Part shown: positions 38,330 through 45,658 of the stretch, piece after piece
Layout: each line of letters begins with the position of its first letter
Numbering within the stretch: position 1 is the stretch's first letter
Notes under the pieces: model-generated
Database searches by the model: none
Told to the model about the DNA's origin: nothing
What the model saw: the letters and a program-made list of their open reading frames with translations, nothing else
Translations under genes and position numbers: made by a program
From: Gammaproteobacteria bacterium
GTDB taxonomy: Bacteria > Pseudomonadota > Gammaproteobacteria > Eutrophobiales > Eutrophobiaceae
Length of the DNA stretch: 45,658 bases
Assembly (NCBI GenBank): GCA_026710545.1
Contig: JAPOQU010000006.1
Span: 1 to 45,658 of the forward strand
Direction: 5' to 3'

Positions 38330-38851
38330 ATGTCGACAACAAGAACGCTCCTCGCACTAATCTTCGTCCTGTCCGGCCTCCCTGCCGTGGCCGAACCTGA
38401 GGTGGGGCAACCCGCACCCGCATTTTCAATGCCGGATCAATACATGAAGACCCACAGCCTGGAGCAGTATCTCGGCAAGTGGGTGGTGGTGTATTTCTAC
38501 CCGAAGGATGACACGCCCGGTTGCACCACGGAGGCCTGCAACTTCCGGGATGATATCTTCAAGCTGCGGGCAATGGACGCCGAAGTCCTGGGAGTCAGTC
38601 TCGATAGCACCGAAAGCCATGCCCGCTTTGCGGAAAAATACGGCCTGCCGTTTCCGCTGTTATCCGATGCCGGCGGTGAAACCGCCGAACAATATGGCTG
38701 CCTGACGGAATGGAGGGGGATGACAATAGCTGCCCGGCATACCTTTATCATCGACCCCGGCGGCAACATCGCAAAAATCTACCGCGAGGTGGACCCCGAC
38801 ACCCACAGCGCCCAGGTCATTGCCGACCTGGCTAGCCTGCAATCTGATTAG
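38330..38851 (+). CDS. bcp: Exported peroxiredoxin, BCP/PrxQ type
   Basis: A thiol peroxidase that reduces hydrogen peroxide and organic hydroperoxides. The 173-residue product has a signal peptide (1 to about 21, LLALIFVLSGLPAVA), unlike cytoplasmic BCP, so it should work in the periplasm. The peroxidatic C65 and resolving C70 are in TPGCTTEAC, and RHTFIIDPGGNI is the later signature. Two A-family palindromes precede the gene. Start ATG at 38330. Confidence 0.93.
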   Translation: MSTTRTLLALIFVLSGLPAVAEPEVGQPAPAFSMPDQYMKTHSLEQYLGKWVVVYFYPKDDTPGCTTEACNFRDDIFKLRAMDAEVLGVSLDSTESHARFAEKYGLPFPLLSDAGGETAEQYGCLTEWRGMTIAARHTFIIDPGGNIAKIYREVDPDTHSAQVIADLASLQSD

Positions 38852-38866
38852 TTTAACAGGAGGTTT

Positions 38867-39046
38867 TTAGTTCGCAGGTGAATTTCTGGTGCGCCTTTGT
38901 TTTAGCGCGCCGGATTTATGAATATTCGTCTGTTTTTCCCTTGGTTTTTGATTAGGTCGTCTGAGCGTCGACATGTCCAGAAACTCCGTAACATCCTCAC
39001 CCCTGTCAAAACGGGCGTCAAACTCTTCGGCTGTTATTTTCTTCAT
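38867..39046 (-). CDS. CopG-like antitoxin fragment (BrnA-like N-terminus)
   Basis: A 59-residue frame on the minus strand beginning MKKITAEEFDARFDRGEDVT and continuing EFLDMSTLRRPNQ. This is the typical N-terminal tail of CopG-like antitoxins encoded after BrnT-type toxins. In the family a ribbon-helix-helix follows the RRP segment. Here the sequence instead runs QKPREKQTNIHKSGALKQRR to a stop, so the DNA-binding part appears lost through a frameshift or deletion. Upstream (39086-39112) the minus strand can be read as LTRERKED-stop, resembling the end of a BrnT toxin. The module is probably a relic. Confidence 0.5.
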   Translation of the reverse strand: MKKITAEEFDARFDRGEDVTEFLDMSTLRRPNQKPREKQTNIHKSGALKQRRTRNSPAN

Positions 39047-39114
39047 ACTTTAGTGCATTGCTACGCAAGGAATTGTGGCCGGTCTTCAATCTTCTTTGCG
39101 TTCCCGCGTGAGAA

Positions 39115-39143
39115 GTAATACAATTAGATGCATATTGTATTAC
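39115..39143. promoter_or_regulatory. Operator palindrome of the RHH/PIN module
   Basis: Perfect 10-bp arms GTAATACAAT (39115-39124) and ATTGTATTAC (39134-39143) with a 9-base spacer. The right arm abuts the GGAGG ribosome binding site of the antitoxin. The geometry fits autoregulation by the ribbon-helix-helix antitoxin. Confidence 0.8.
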
Positions 39144-39153
39144 GGAGGTAATG

Positions 39154-39381
39154 ATGCGTATTATTTCAGTAAAAATTCCTGAATATCTTGATAAGGAGCT
39201 TACCAGGATTTCTGATCAACGTCGATTATCGCGTTCAATGATCTTGCGGGATGCGATCGCTGCCTATGTAGCTGAACCTGATAAATCATTTACAGCGCTT
39301 GCAAGTGATCTGGCCGGTTCTTTGTCAGGTCCCGAAGATTTGTCCACATCGGCTGATTACATGGCTGAGTACGGTCAATGA
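39154..39381 (+). CDS. Ribbon-helix-helix antitoxin (CopG/VapB type)
   Basis: A 75-residue protein starting MRIISVKIPEYLDKELTRIS, with a ribbon-helix-helix fold through about residue 45 (RRLSRSMILRDAIAAYVAE). An acidic tail (GPEDLSTSADYMAEYGQ) should contact the toxin. Two ATG codons are adjacent; the second (39154) has better spacing from GGAGG. The stop overlaps the toxin start by 4 bases. The DNA is AT-richer than the flanking genes, consistent with recent acquisition. Confidence 0.9.
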   Translation: MRIISVKIPEYLDKELTRISDQRRLSRSMILRDAIAAYVAEPDKSFTALASDLAGSLSGPEDLSTSADYMAEYGQ

Positions 39382-39788
39382 CCAGAATTATTGTTGACAC
39401 AGGGCCTATTGTTGCTTTTTTAAACAAGAGAGACAGATGTTTTGCCTGGGCAAATAAATCATTCAATATGTTGGAACCGCCTGTTTATACTTGTGAATGC
39501 GTTATCTCAGAAGCCTGCTTCCTGCTGCGTAACGTTGAGGGTGGCCCCATGGCAGTTGCAGAACTGGTAGAGCGTAATTTAGTAGTGATTGATTTTGACT
39601 TATCCGAGGAAATACAGGCCGTTAAAAAACTGATGTCAAAATACGCGAATGTACCAATGTCACTGGCAGATGCGTGTTTAGTTCGCATGACTGAGATTGA
39701 AAAAAATTCCCAGATAATCACGCTTGATCAGGATTTCCACGTATATCGCCGGTTTGGTCGTCAGCAGGTGCCGGTTTTGATGCCGTGA
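39378..39788 (+). CDS. PIN-domain toxin (VapC type)
   Basis: A predicted ribonuclease toxin of 136 residues. Acidic active-site residues are D7 (IIVDTGPIVAF), E45 (CVISEACFLL), D98 (SLADACLVR) and D117/D119 (ITLDQDFHVYRR). VDTGPIVAFL is the classic first strand of this PIN subgroup. It is translationally coupled to the upstream antitoxin. It ends 9 bp before the convergent paaI gene. Confidence 0.93.
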   Translation: MTRIIVDTGPIVAFLNKRDRCFAWANKSFNMLEPPVYTCECVISEACFLLRNVEGGPMAVAELVERNLVVIDFDLSEEIQAVKKLMSKYANVPMSLADACLVRMTEIEKNSQIITLDQDFHVYRRFGRQQVPVLMP

Positions 39789-39797
39789 ATCCTGCTT

Positions 39798-40250
39798 TTA
39801 AGGTCGAGATTTATCCTGGGCTTCAAGTAGTTTCCCCTTCACCCGGCATGACTGTCCTTCAAACAGGGCAATGAGGTTGTCATCCTGGTTAGTGACCCTG
39901 ACCTCGTAGACCCCGTAACGGCCTTCCTGTGACAATTGTTCAGCAGTGGCCGTCAGCTGGTCTCCTGCCTCGCCCGGCCGTTTATATTCGATACTGCACT
40001 TTTGCGCCAGGTTCGAGTCATTGCGGGTGTTGCAGGCGCAGGCAAAGGCCGTGTCCGCCAGGGTGAAAATGAAACCGCCGTGGCAGATGCCGTGGCCGTT
40101 GAGCATTCCTGCAGTTATCTGCATAGTCAGACGGGCGAAGCCTTCCCGCACTTCGGCAATGGCAATGCCAATGCTTTTCGAAGCGGCGTCCCTGGAATAC
40201 ATGGCGTCGACACAGGCGCGGGCAAGCTCGTCCCCGGTCAGGTCAGTCAT
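39798..40250 (-). CDS. paaI: Hydroxyphenylacetyl-CoA thioesterase PaaI
   Basis: A hotdog-fold thioesterase that releases CoA from dead-end ring-hydroxylated phenylacetyl-CoA intermediates. The 150-residue protein has the active-site region NGHGICHGGFIFTLADTAFA and the expected Asp in LADTAFACA. It overlaps the end of paaZ by 8 bases, indicating co-translation. The last residues follow GQSCRVKG and include EAQDKSRP. Confidence 0.95.
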   Translation of the reverse strand: MTDLTGDELARACVDAMYSRDAASKSIGIAIAEVREGFARLTMQITAGMLNGHGICHGGFIFTLADTAFACACNTRNDSNLAQKCSIEYKRPGEAGDQLTATAEQLSQEGRYGVYEVRVTNQDDNLIALFEGQSCRVKGKLLEAQDKSRP

Positions 40251-42288
40251 CCCGGCGTTCCACCAGGGTCATGACGTCATACAGCGCCACGGTCTTGTCG
40301 TCCTGGTTGATGATCTCCACCGCCCATCTGACTACCCCGGTGGCCCGGGTGTCGTCGGGGCGTTTGTCTTTTTTGATCTTCTGTTTCACCACGATTTTCG
40401 TCCGGATCGTATCGCCGATGCCCACGGGTTCGATAAAGCGCAGGTTTTCCAGGCCGTAGTTTGCCAGTACCGGTCCGGGCGCCGGGTCCACGAACATGCC
40501 GGCAGCCGCGGAGATCAGGAAATACCCGTGCGCGACCCGTTTGCCGAACAACGAATTCGCCGCGGCAGTCTCATCGAAATGTGCATAGAAAAAATCGCCG
40601 GTCAGGCAACCGAAGTTGACGATATCCGCCTCGGTCACGGTGCGCCGGTAGCTATCGTGAGTTTCCCCGATTTGCAACTCTTCAAAGTACTTGCGGAACG
40701 GGTGTACCTTGTCCGTCAATGGCGCCGCGCCCTGGTGGTACTCGCCCGTCAGGCGCATCAACGTAGTCGGAGAACCCTGTATCGCGGTGCGTTGCATGTA
40801 GTGCTTGATGGCCCGCTCGCCACCCAGTTCCTCCCCGCCGCCGGCCCGACCCGGCCCGCCGTGGACCAGCGCCGGCAGGGGTGAACCGTGGCCGGTGGAT
40901 TCCCCTGCGCAGTCACTGTTGATCACCAGCAAACGGCCGTGCCATGCTGCCGTATTGAGAACGATATGCCTGGCTTCCGCATCATTCGAGGTAAACACGG
41001 AACCGACCAGGCTGCCCCTGCCTTTTTTTGCCAGCAGGACGGCCTCGTCGATATCCGTGTAGGGCATCACCGTGCAGACCGGACCGAAAGCTTCGATGTC
41101 ATGGGGTTCAGTAGCATTATCCGGTTGGCCGCAGTACAACAAGGTAGCGGGGAAGAATGCCCCCCTGTCCCTGTCACCCCCTGTTATTTCAAATTCCCTG
41201 GAGCCGCCGTAGAGAATTTCACAGGAACCGATCAGCCGATTGACATTTTCCCATACGTCCTCCATCTGGGAACGGCCAACCAGGGGTCCCATTTTGACGC
41301 CATCCACCGAGGGGTCTCCCAGGGGCAGCCGGTCCAGTCTTTGCTTAAGGGCCTCATCGACCGCTTCAACCCTGCCGGCGGGAACGATAGCCCGCCTTAT
41401 GGCCGTGCATTTCTGGCCTGCCTTCACCGTCATCTCGCGGGCTACTTCCCGGATGAACAGGTCGAACTCTGCTGAACCCGGTTCGACAGTCTCACCAAGC
41501 AGTGACAGGTTGAGGGAGTCTGCCTCCATGTTGAAAGGGATGGAATTTGCAGTCACACCCGGATGGGATTTCAATTTTCTTCCGGTACTTGCCGACCCGG
41601 TGAAGGTAACCACGTCCTGTTCCATAAGGTGATCGAACAGGTCGCCGGTGCGACCGCAGATCAGCTGGAACGCGCCGTCCGGCAGCAGCCCGGAACCGAT
41701 GATTTCCCGGGCCATCTTCTCGGTCAGGTACGAGGATACGGTAGCCGGTTTCACGACTACCGGCATCCCTGCACACAGGCTGGGCGCGATCTTCTCCAGC
41801 ATGCCCCAGCAGGGGAAATTAAATGCGTTGATATGGACGGCCACGCCCTCCCTGGGCACCAGTATATGGCGGCCGGTAAACGTCCCTTGCTGCGACAGGC
41901 GCTCCTGGTTGCCTTCCACCAGGAACGTCTCGTTGGGGAATTCGCGCCGGACCAGGCTGCTGTAACTGAACAGCGTACCGATACCGCCTTCTATATCGAT
42001 CCAGCTGTCGGCGCGGGTCGCACCGGTCCAGGCCGATACCTCGTAAAATTCCTCCTTGTGCTCCATCAGGTGTTGCGCCAGTGCTTTCAGGCGCAGGGCG
42101 CGCTCGTGCAACGTCATCCTGCGCAGTGCAGGGCCGCCGACTTCCCTGGCATAGCGCAGTACATCTCCAAAATCCATCCCGTCACTGGAGACGCTGCCTA
42201 TGAAATCACCGTTTATTGCATTGACGACCTGCACGCCATCACCTTGCCCGCTGAACCATTCGCCTTTCACATAACTCTGTATATTCAT
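40243..42288 (-). CDS. paaZ: Bifunctional oxepin-CoA hydrolase / semialdehyde dehydrogenase PaaZ
   Basis: Opens the oxepin ring of the phenylacetate pathway and oxidises the resulting aldehyde. The 681-residue protein joins an aldehyde dehydrogenase domain (1 to about 520) with E255 (NMEADSLN) and the nucleophile C294 (GQKCTAIRRA) to a MaoC-like R-hydratase domain (about 535-681, with FGKRVAHGYFLISA). It is the first gene of a paaZ-paaI unit and is divergent from paaK. The multicomponent epoxidase genes (paaABCDE) are not in the window. Confidence 0.97.
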   Translation of the reverse strand: MNIQSYVKGEWFSGQGDGVQVVNAINGDFIGSVSSDGMDFGDVLRYAREVGGPALRRMTLHERALRLKALAQHLMEHKEEFYEVSAWTGATRADSWIDIEGGIGTLFSYSSLVRREFPNETFLVEGNQERLSQQGTFTGRHILVPREGVAVHINAFNFPCWGMLEKIAPSLCAGMPVVVKPATVSSYLTEKMAREIIGSGLLPDGAFQLICGRTGDLFDHLMEQDVVTFTGSASTGRKLKSHPGVTANSIPFNMEADSLNLSLLGETVEPGSAEFDLFIREVAREMTVKAGQKCTAIRRAIVPAGRVEAVDEALKQRLDRLPLGDPSVDGVKMGPLVGRSQMEDVWENVNRLIGSCEILYGGSREFEITGGDRDRGAFFPATLLYCGQPDNATEPHDIEAFGPVCTVMPYTDIDEAVLLAKKGRGSLVGSVFTSNDAEARHIVLNTAAWHGRLLVINSDCAGESTGHGSPLPALVHGGPGRAGGGEELGGERAIKHYMQRTAIQGSPTTLMRLTGEYHQGAAPLTDKVHPFRKYFEELQIGETHDSYRRTVTEADIVNFGCLTGDFFYAHFDETAAANSLFGKRVAHGYFLISAAAGMFVDPAPGPVLANYGLENLRFIEPVGIGDTIRTKIVVKQKIKKDKRPDDTRATGVVRWAVEIINQDDKTVALYDVMTLVERRDD

Positions 42289-42416
42289 TTCACCCTGTAT
42301 CCGTTATAAGATTTCAGTTACCGGTTCCCGTTCAACATCTTTTAAGATATGATACGGAAATCGGATAATATCAGAAATTTCTGTAATAGTTTATAACTAC
42401 GCTACAGGTGCACAGT

Positions 42417-43718
42417 ATGACAGAGCAAGGACCTTATGACACCCTGGAACCCATTGAAAAAGCCGGTATTGATGAGCTGCGCAGCCTGCAGTTGAAGCGG
42501 CTGAAGTGGAGCCTGGAACATGCCTATACCAATGTCAAATGTTACCGGAAAAAATTTGATGAGGCCGGCGTTCATCCGTCGGACCTGAAGGAACTGGACG
42601 ACCTGTCCAAATTTCCGCTCACGGACAAGCACGATATGCGGGACAACTATCCTTTCGACATGTTTGCGGTGCCCATGAACGACATAGTGCGGTTACACGC
42701 ATCCAGCGGCACCACCGGCAAACCGGTAGTAGTGGGATATACCCGCAACGACATCGACATGTGGAGCCGTGTCGTGGCCCGTTCTTTCCGGGCGGCCGGC
42801 GCTACCCATAAAGACAAGATACACGTTGCATACGGCTACGGTCTGTTCACCGGCGGTCTGGGTGTCCATTACGGCGGTGAACTGATGGGTTGTACCGTGA
42901 TACCCATGTCCGGCGGGCAAACGGAGAAACAGGCGCTACTCATCCAGGACTTCGAACCTGACATCATCATGGTCACGCCGTCATACATGCTGTGTATCGC
43001 CGACGAACTGGAACGGCAAGGCGTCGATTGCCGCAAGCTGAGTTTACGTGCAGGGATATTCGGCGCCGAACCCTGGACGGATTCCATGCGCGCCAACCTG
43101 GAACAGAGGCTGGACATCGACGCGGTGGATATTTACGGCCTGTCCGAGGTCATAGGACCGGGCGTTGCACAGGAGTGTGTGGAAACCAAGGACGGCCCCA
43201 CCATTTGGGAGGATCACTTCTACCCGGAAATCATCGACCCGCAGACAGGAGAGGTTTTGCCGGAGGGAGAGGAGGGCGAACTGGTCTTTACCAGTCTCAC
43301 CAAGGAAGCCCTGCCCGTGGTCCGTTACCGCACCCGGGACCTGACCCGGCTGTTGCCGGGAACCGCGCGCACCATGCGCCGCATGGTCAAGATTACCGGA
43401 CGCAGTGATGACATGCTGATCATCCGCGGCGTGAACGTGTTCCCCACCCAGGTGGAAGAGCAGGTTTTCAGGGTCCCCGGCCTGGCGCCCCACTACCAGA
43501 TCGAGATAACCCGCAGCGGCAACCTGGATGAAATGACGATCAACGTGGAATTATCGCCCGGCGCCGCTGCCACGGCGAAACAGCCTGCGGCAGCGGAACT
43601 GCAGAATCATATAAAGGACCTGATCGGGGTCTCTGCGAAGGTCAATGTGCACGACGAAGGCGGCGTGGCGCGTTCGGAGGGCAAGGCCAAACGCGTGATC
43701 GACAAACGTAAATTATAA
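42417..43718 (+). CDS. paaK: Phenylacetate-CoA ligase PaaK
   Basis: Activates phenylacetate with ATP and CoA, the first step of the pathway. The start ATG at 42417 (MTEQGPYDTLEPIEKAGIDE) gives 433 residues; a GTG nine bases upstream is an alternative. The AMP-binding loop is SSGTTGKPVVVGYT, followed by YGLSEVIGPGVAQEC, and the C-terminal domain has SDDMLIIRGVNVFPTQVEEQ and the catalytic lysine near SEGKAKRVIDKR. It is divergent from paaZ across a 128-bp AT-rich promoter region. A-family palindrome A14 follows 2 bp after the stop. Confidence 0.97.
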   Translation: MTEQGPYDTLEPIEKAGIDELRSLQLKRLKWSLEHAYTNVKCYRKKFDEAGVHPSDLKELDDLSKFPLTDKHDMRDNYPFDMFAVPMNDIVRLHASSGTTGKPVVVGYTRNDIDMWSRVVARSFRAAGATHKDKIHVAYGYGLFTGGLGVHYGGELMGCTVIPMSGGQTEKQALLIQDFEPDIIMVTPSYMLCIADELERQGVDCRKLSLRAGIFGAEPWTDSMRANLEQRLDIDAVDIYGLSEVIGPGVAQECVETKDGPTIWEDHFYPEIIDPQTGEVLPEGEEGELVFTSLTKEALPVVRYRTRDLTRLLPGTARTMRRMVKITGRSDDMLIIRGVNVFPTQVEEQVFRVPGLAPHYQIEITRSGNLDEMTINVELSPGAAATAKQPAAAELQNHIKDLIGVSAKVNVHDEGGVARSEGKAKRVIDKRKL

Positions 43719-43720
43719 AT

Positions 43721-43744
43721 GGGGACGGACAAATGTCCGTCCCC
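43721..43744. repeat. Family A palindrome A14 (CGGA type)
   Basis: Arms GGGGACGGAC / GTCCGTCCCC with a 4-base centre AAAT. It lies between the convergent paaK and fic genes. Confidence 0.95.
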
Positions 43745-43784
43745 TGCGGTTCACTCAGTACTCGCTTCCTGGCATATCCAAGCT

Positions 43785-44660
43785 TTAGTCGCGTCCTGTT
43801 TTCCACACTCCTTTTTCTCGAAAAGCAGGAATGCTTTGGCGACGGGCGGCGTTAGTGACGGCTGGTCCTGAGAGTCCGTTCTGTTTGATATGGTCCGACA
43901 GCCTGGTGATGACCTGTCCTTTCAAATAGCTCAGTCTCTTGTGCAGGGCCTCCATGAGAGCCAGCGACAGGATACCTTCCATTGTCTTTGTTTTTTTGCC
44001 GTCGTTGTAGTCTCTGAACGCTTGATAGTACCTTTCTTTTTCCGAGTTTCTGATGATAACGCGGGGCAGGCCGGATTGCAGGAATTGAAAATTCATAATG
44101 ACGCGGCCTAAACGGCCATTACCGTCACAAAAGGGATGGATAGTCTCAAAATCCAGGTGAAACCGGGCAATCCTGTCCAGGAAATATGAACTCAGGTCGC
44201 TGGAATACGTGACGAGGAGGTCATCCATCATCTGTTCCACGCGCTCGGGCGCCGGTGCGATATGAGTTCCTACCCGTACATACTCTCCCTGCCTGCGAAA
44301 GCGCCCTGAAATATTGTCATCAATGCCGCCGATAAGCATCTGGTGTAATCGCAGGATCAGGTCTTTGTCCAATTCACTGTCTTTAACCCTTGTACGCTTG
44401 TATTCAATGACGCGGGCAAGGTTTTTTGCCTCGAAAACTTCCCTGACAGATACGTTTCGGGACAACGCCTGTTCCAGCAGGATCTTCTCTGTTTCTTTCA
44501 GGGTGAGGGTTGAATTCTCAATTGCATTGGAGTTATACACATTCTCGGGTATCTCCACTTCACCGATCATCGACAGCAGCGCTTCCTTGCCCTTGCGCAA
44601 TGTGTCATATTCTCGTTTCAGCTCTTGAATGCGGTCTTTTATCGATTGTGTAGTTGGCAT
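43785..44660 (-). CDS. Fic-domain protein, class II (autoinhibited adenylyltransferase)
   Basis: A 291-residue Fic protein. The catalytic loop is HPFCDGNGR (175-183). The inhibitory helix motif is near the N-terminus, S44-NAIE-N49, so AMP transfer should be self-restrained. The C-terminal region LSGPAVTNAARRQSIPAFRE is a winged-helix-like end common in this subgroup. The target protein is unknown. Two inverted pairs of ATATTCACT-type boxes lie directly upstream, consistent with self-regulated expression. Base composition is more AT-rich than paaK, and the gene sits at the start of the accessory right end. Confidence 0.9.
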   Translation of the reverse strand: MPTTQSIKDRIQELKREYDTLRKGKEALLSMIGEVEIPENVYNSNAIENSTLTLKETEKILLEQALSRNVSVREVFEAKNLARVIEYKRTRVKDSELDKDLILRLHQMLIGGIDDNISGRFRRQGEYVRVGTHIAPAPERVEQMMDDLLVTYSSDLSSYFLDRIARFHLDFETIHPFCDGNGRLGRVIMNFQFLQSGLPRVIIRNSEKERYYQAFRDYNDGKKTKTMEGILSLALMEALHKRLSYLKGQVITRLSDHIKQNGLSGPAVTNAARRQSIPAFREKGVWKTGRD

Positions 44661-44674
44661 GTCCTTATTATATA

Positions 44675-44760
44675 ATATTCACTATATTTTATCTGTATCA
44701 AGTGAATATAGCATTAAATAGAGACATATTCACTTCTAATTTAGAATAAAAAGTGAATAT
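44675..44760. promoter_or_regulatory. Two inverted pairs of ATATTCACT boxes upstream of fic
   Basis: ATATTCACT (44675-44683) pairs with AGTGAATAT (44701-44709), and ATATTCACTT (44726-44735) pairs with AAGTGAATAT (44751-44760). The centres are 50-51 bp apart. The arrangement looks like tandem operators over the fic promoter, for a regulator not identified here (possibly the Fic C-terminal domain). Confidence 0.7.
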
Positions 44761-44833
44761 GCAAGAACTGCCAAGCACAGAGGGAAATTATTGCTTCCTG
44801 TGGGGGAGGGTCGAATTAAGCTGAGTTATCCAG

Positions 44834-44899
44834 TTAGTACTCCGCCACTCCCAGTTTGTCCTTGATGCGGGCGAGCAGTTCTTCCCGGTGCTCGTGCAT
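44834..44899 (-). pseudogene. Short 3' gene remnant
   Basis: A frame ending MHEHREELLARIKDKLGVAE-Y-stop has the look of a real protein C-terminus, but only about 20 residues remain before it meets the antitoxin gene. No family recognised. It may be the relic of an older gene that was cut when the neighbouring module arrived. Confidence 0.25.
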
Positions 44900-44916
44900 T
44901 CTGTCGTCTTGATTCG

Positions 44917-45153
44917 TTACTTCACGAGGTCTACTTGAAGCAAGTCGTCAATGTTGGCGCCGGTGCGGCGTGCAGCTACAATTTCGGACAATATCTCGGG
45001 GTTTTCTACCCATAGGGAATATTCATACAAAGTCAAGCCAAGGAAATCGTGAATTGACTTATCGCTATTGCCTTGATGCCACCGCTCGACATAGCTATCT
45101 ATATCGGTAAAACGGGCTGTTCCGGAAAGGCACTCTTGAATGAAATTAGACAC
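44917..45153 (-). CDS. Probable antitoxin/immunity partner of the E3-type RNase
   Basis: A 78-residue acidic protein starting MSNFIQECLSGTARFTDIDS, with RWHQGNSDKSIHDFLGLTLYEYSLWVENPE in the middle. It resembles a widespread family of short proteins (WH-G-S, EFLGL, EY-LWV) that I recall beside small toxins; I know no experimental role. The GTG start lies inside the toxin gene end (8-base overlap), so the two are translationally coupled in toxin-antitoxin order. It does not resemble colicin E3 immunity protein. Confidence 0.65.
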   Translation of the reverse strand: MSNFIQECLSGTARFTDIDSYVERWHQGNSDKSIHDFLGLTLYEYSLWVENPEILSEIVAARRTGANIDDLLQVDLVK

Positions 45154-45379
45154 GGATTTTCCTGCCTTTGACGGCGCTTTTTATTAAGCGTCCCCCAATT
45201 TTATCAAGGACGCCGAGGTGATACCCGCGAGTGTTGAAAACTTCGATTTCGCCATGTAGTGAATCCCAGGTATATATCCTCTTCCTGTCACCGGAGCGCC
45301 ATCTCTGTTCTCCGTAAATAAACCCCAGATATTCCTGGTTGTCAAGAAATGGCGATGCAGATTTGGACTTCCGGGACAT
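45146..45379 (-). CDS. Stand-alone colicin-E3-like ribonuclease toxin
   Basis: A 77-residue protein from the ATG at 45379 (a TTG at 45403 would add eight). Residues 28-77 align with the C-terminal rRNase of colicin E3: RKRIYTWDSLHGEIEVF against RKIYEWDSQHGELEGY. D39, H42, E46 and R73 match the colicin residues D510, H513, E517 and R545, so the active site looks complete. Colicin E3 cuts 16S rRNA in the decoding centre. Here there is no receptor, translocation or signal domain, so it should act inside the cell that makes it, as in a toxin-antitoxin pair. The downstream 78-residue gene overlaps by 8 bases. Confidence 0.8.
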   Translation of the reverse strand: MSRKSKSASPFLDNQEYLGFIYGEQRWRSGDRKRIYTWDSLHGEIEVFNTRGYHLGVLDKIGGRLIKSAVKGRKIRV

Positions 45380-45504
45380 ACATCCGTGTAAAGTGTGTTC
45401 CAATTTTTGAAAGATAATATTCGCCAGTACTTGACGAACAACTTGATCACGAAAGAATTATATATCAACCATGCAACTGAATACAAATTATAGTGTTTTC
45501 CAAT

Positions 45505-45555
45505 ATGAAATGAGCCTGAAGGGCGGACGTGATTCCAAGATGAAATGAGCCTGAA
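45505..45555. repeat. Direct repeat of 16 bp, 35 bp apart
   Basis: ATGAAATGAGCCTGAA occurs at 45505-45520 and 45540-45555. It lies between the E3-like toxin and the partial right-edge frame, and could be an operator or part of a mobile-element end. Confidence 0.7.
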
Positions 45556-45585
45556 ATAGCCCGTGTTTCCGTTCATGATACGAGG

Positions 45586-45658
45586 ATGAAAACGATCATG
45601 AATGCAAATGACTTAACGCGCATCGACCAGGTACGCGGCTTTCTGTCGGGGACCCAAC
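45586..45658 (+). CDS. Partial 5' end of a possible transposase/integrase gene (cut by the window edge)
   Basis: An ATG at 45586 (preceded by CGAGG) or 45598 opens a frame reading MKTIMNANDLTRIDQVRGFL then SGTQ to the edge. This resembles the opening of DDE-type integrase/transposase proteins that begin with a short helix and FL-GT/S-Q, but only 24 residues are visible. The call is tentative. Confidence 0.35.
   Translation, partial: MKTIMNANDLTRIDQVRGFLSGTQ

Noticed and set aside
38918..39118. 66-residue plus-strand frame
   Set aside because: It is the complement of the antitoxin-like fragment at 38867-39046, has no SD and has an unlikely composition.
44917..45379. Part of a large bacteriocin or CDI system
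   Set aside because: There is no translocation, receptor or two-partner secretion domain upstream; the RNase domain has its own start and stands alone.

Overview
The window looks like a chromosomal segment of a gammaproteobacterium. The order hom-thrC-recJ-prfB-lysS, together with mutS/fdxA, htpG, prmB, aroC, tldD, argG and a homodimeric-type aceE-aceF, is typical of that class, and the amino-acid sequences look gammaproteobacterial. I cannot fix the genus. Most of the window is fairly GC-rich housekeeping DNA. It is interrupted by AT-richer accessory islands at about 6.9-8.3 kb, 38.9-39.8 kb and 44.6-45.66 kb.

Layout. 0.3-6.75 kb: nhaA, fdxA and mutS on the minus strand, then htpG on the plus strand. 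6.75-8.4 kb: a repeat array, a broken gene and a REP-associated tyrosine transposase (RAYT). 8.4-9.9 kb: two 3-hydroxyanthranilate catabolic genes. 10.2-10.6 kb: an antitoxin with a truncated toxin. 10.6-15.3 kb: prmB, a soxC-like molybdoenzyme with its cytochrome c, a Phd/VapC module and aroC. 15.3-19.5 kb (minus): an LplT-like MFS protein with a degenerate acyltransferase tail, tldD and a nitrilase-family amidase. 19.7-28.5 kb (plus): an NCS2-type permease, hom, thrC, recJ, prfB (with programmed frameshift) and lysS. 28.66-31.0 kb: a three-gene RiPP cluster. 31.0-36.8 kb (minus): argG, a Nudix hydrolase, aceF and aceE. 37.0-38.2 kb (minus): a small secreted protein and a TetR regulator. 38.3-39.8 kb: a peroxiredoxin, an antitoxin remnant and a RHH/PIN module. 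39.8-43.7 kb: phenylacetate catabolism (paaI, paaZ, paaK). 43.8-45.66 kb: a Fic protein, a colicin-E3-like RNase with its probable antitoxin, and the start of a possible transposase.

Three features stand out. First, the cluster at 28.66-30.99 kb encodes a secreted precursor with 12 EGKCG and one EGSCG pentads, an MNIO (DUF692) enzyme and a DUF2063 partner. This is the architecture of the recently described HvfABC/bufferin copper-binding peptides. Second, the window is seeded with two unrelated short repeat families. One is a set of 14 GGGGAC(A/G)GA...TC(T/C)GTCCCC palindromes, three of which have spawned tandem arrays of half-sites. The other is an ATCCTGT-type repeat of about 32 bp. Both families have become parts of genes, supplying stop codons, a start codon and protein ends, and a RAYT gene is present as a candidate mobiliser of the palindromes. 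Third, a stand-alone colicin-E3-type ribonuclease that keeps all four catalytic residues overlaps a small downstream gene, forming a likely toxin-antitoxin pair.

No tRNA, rRNA or CRISPR array was recognised. Operators and promoters are called from symmetry and consensus only.
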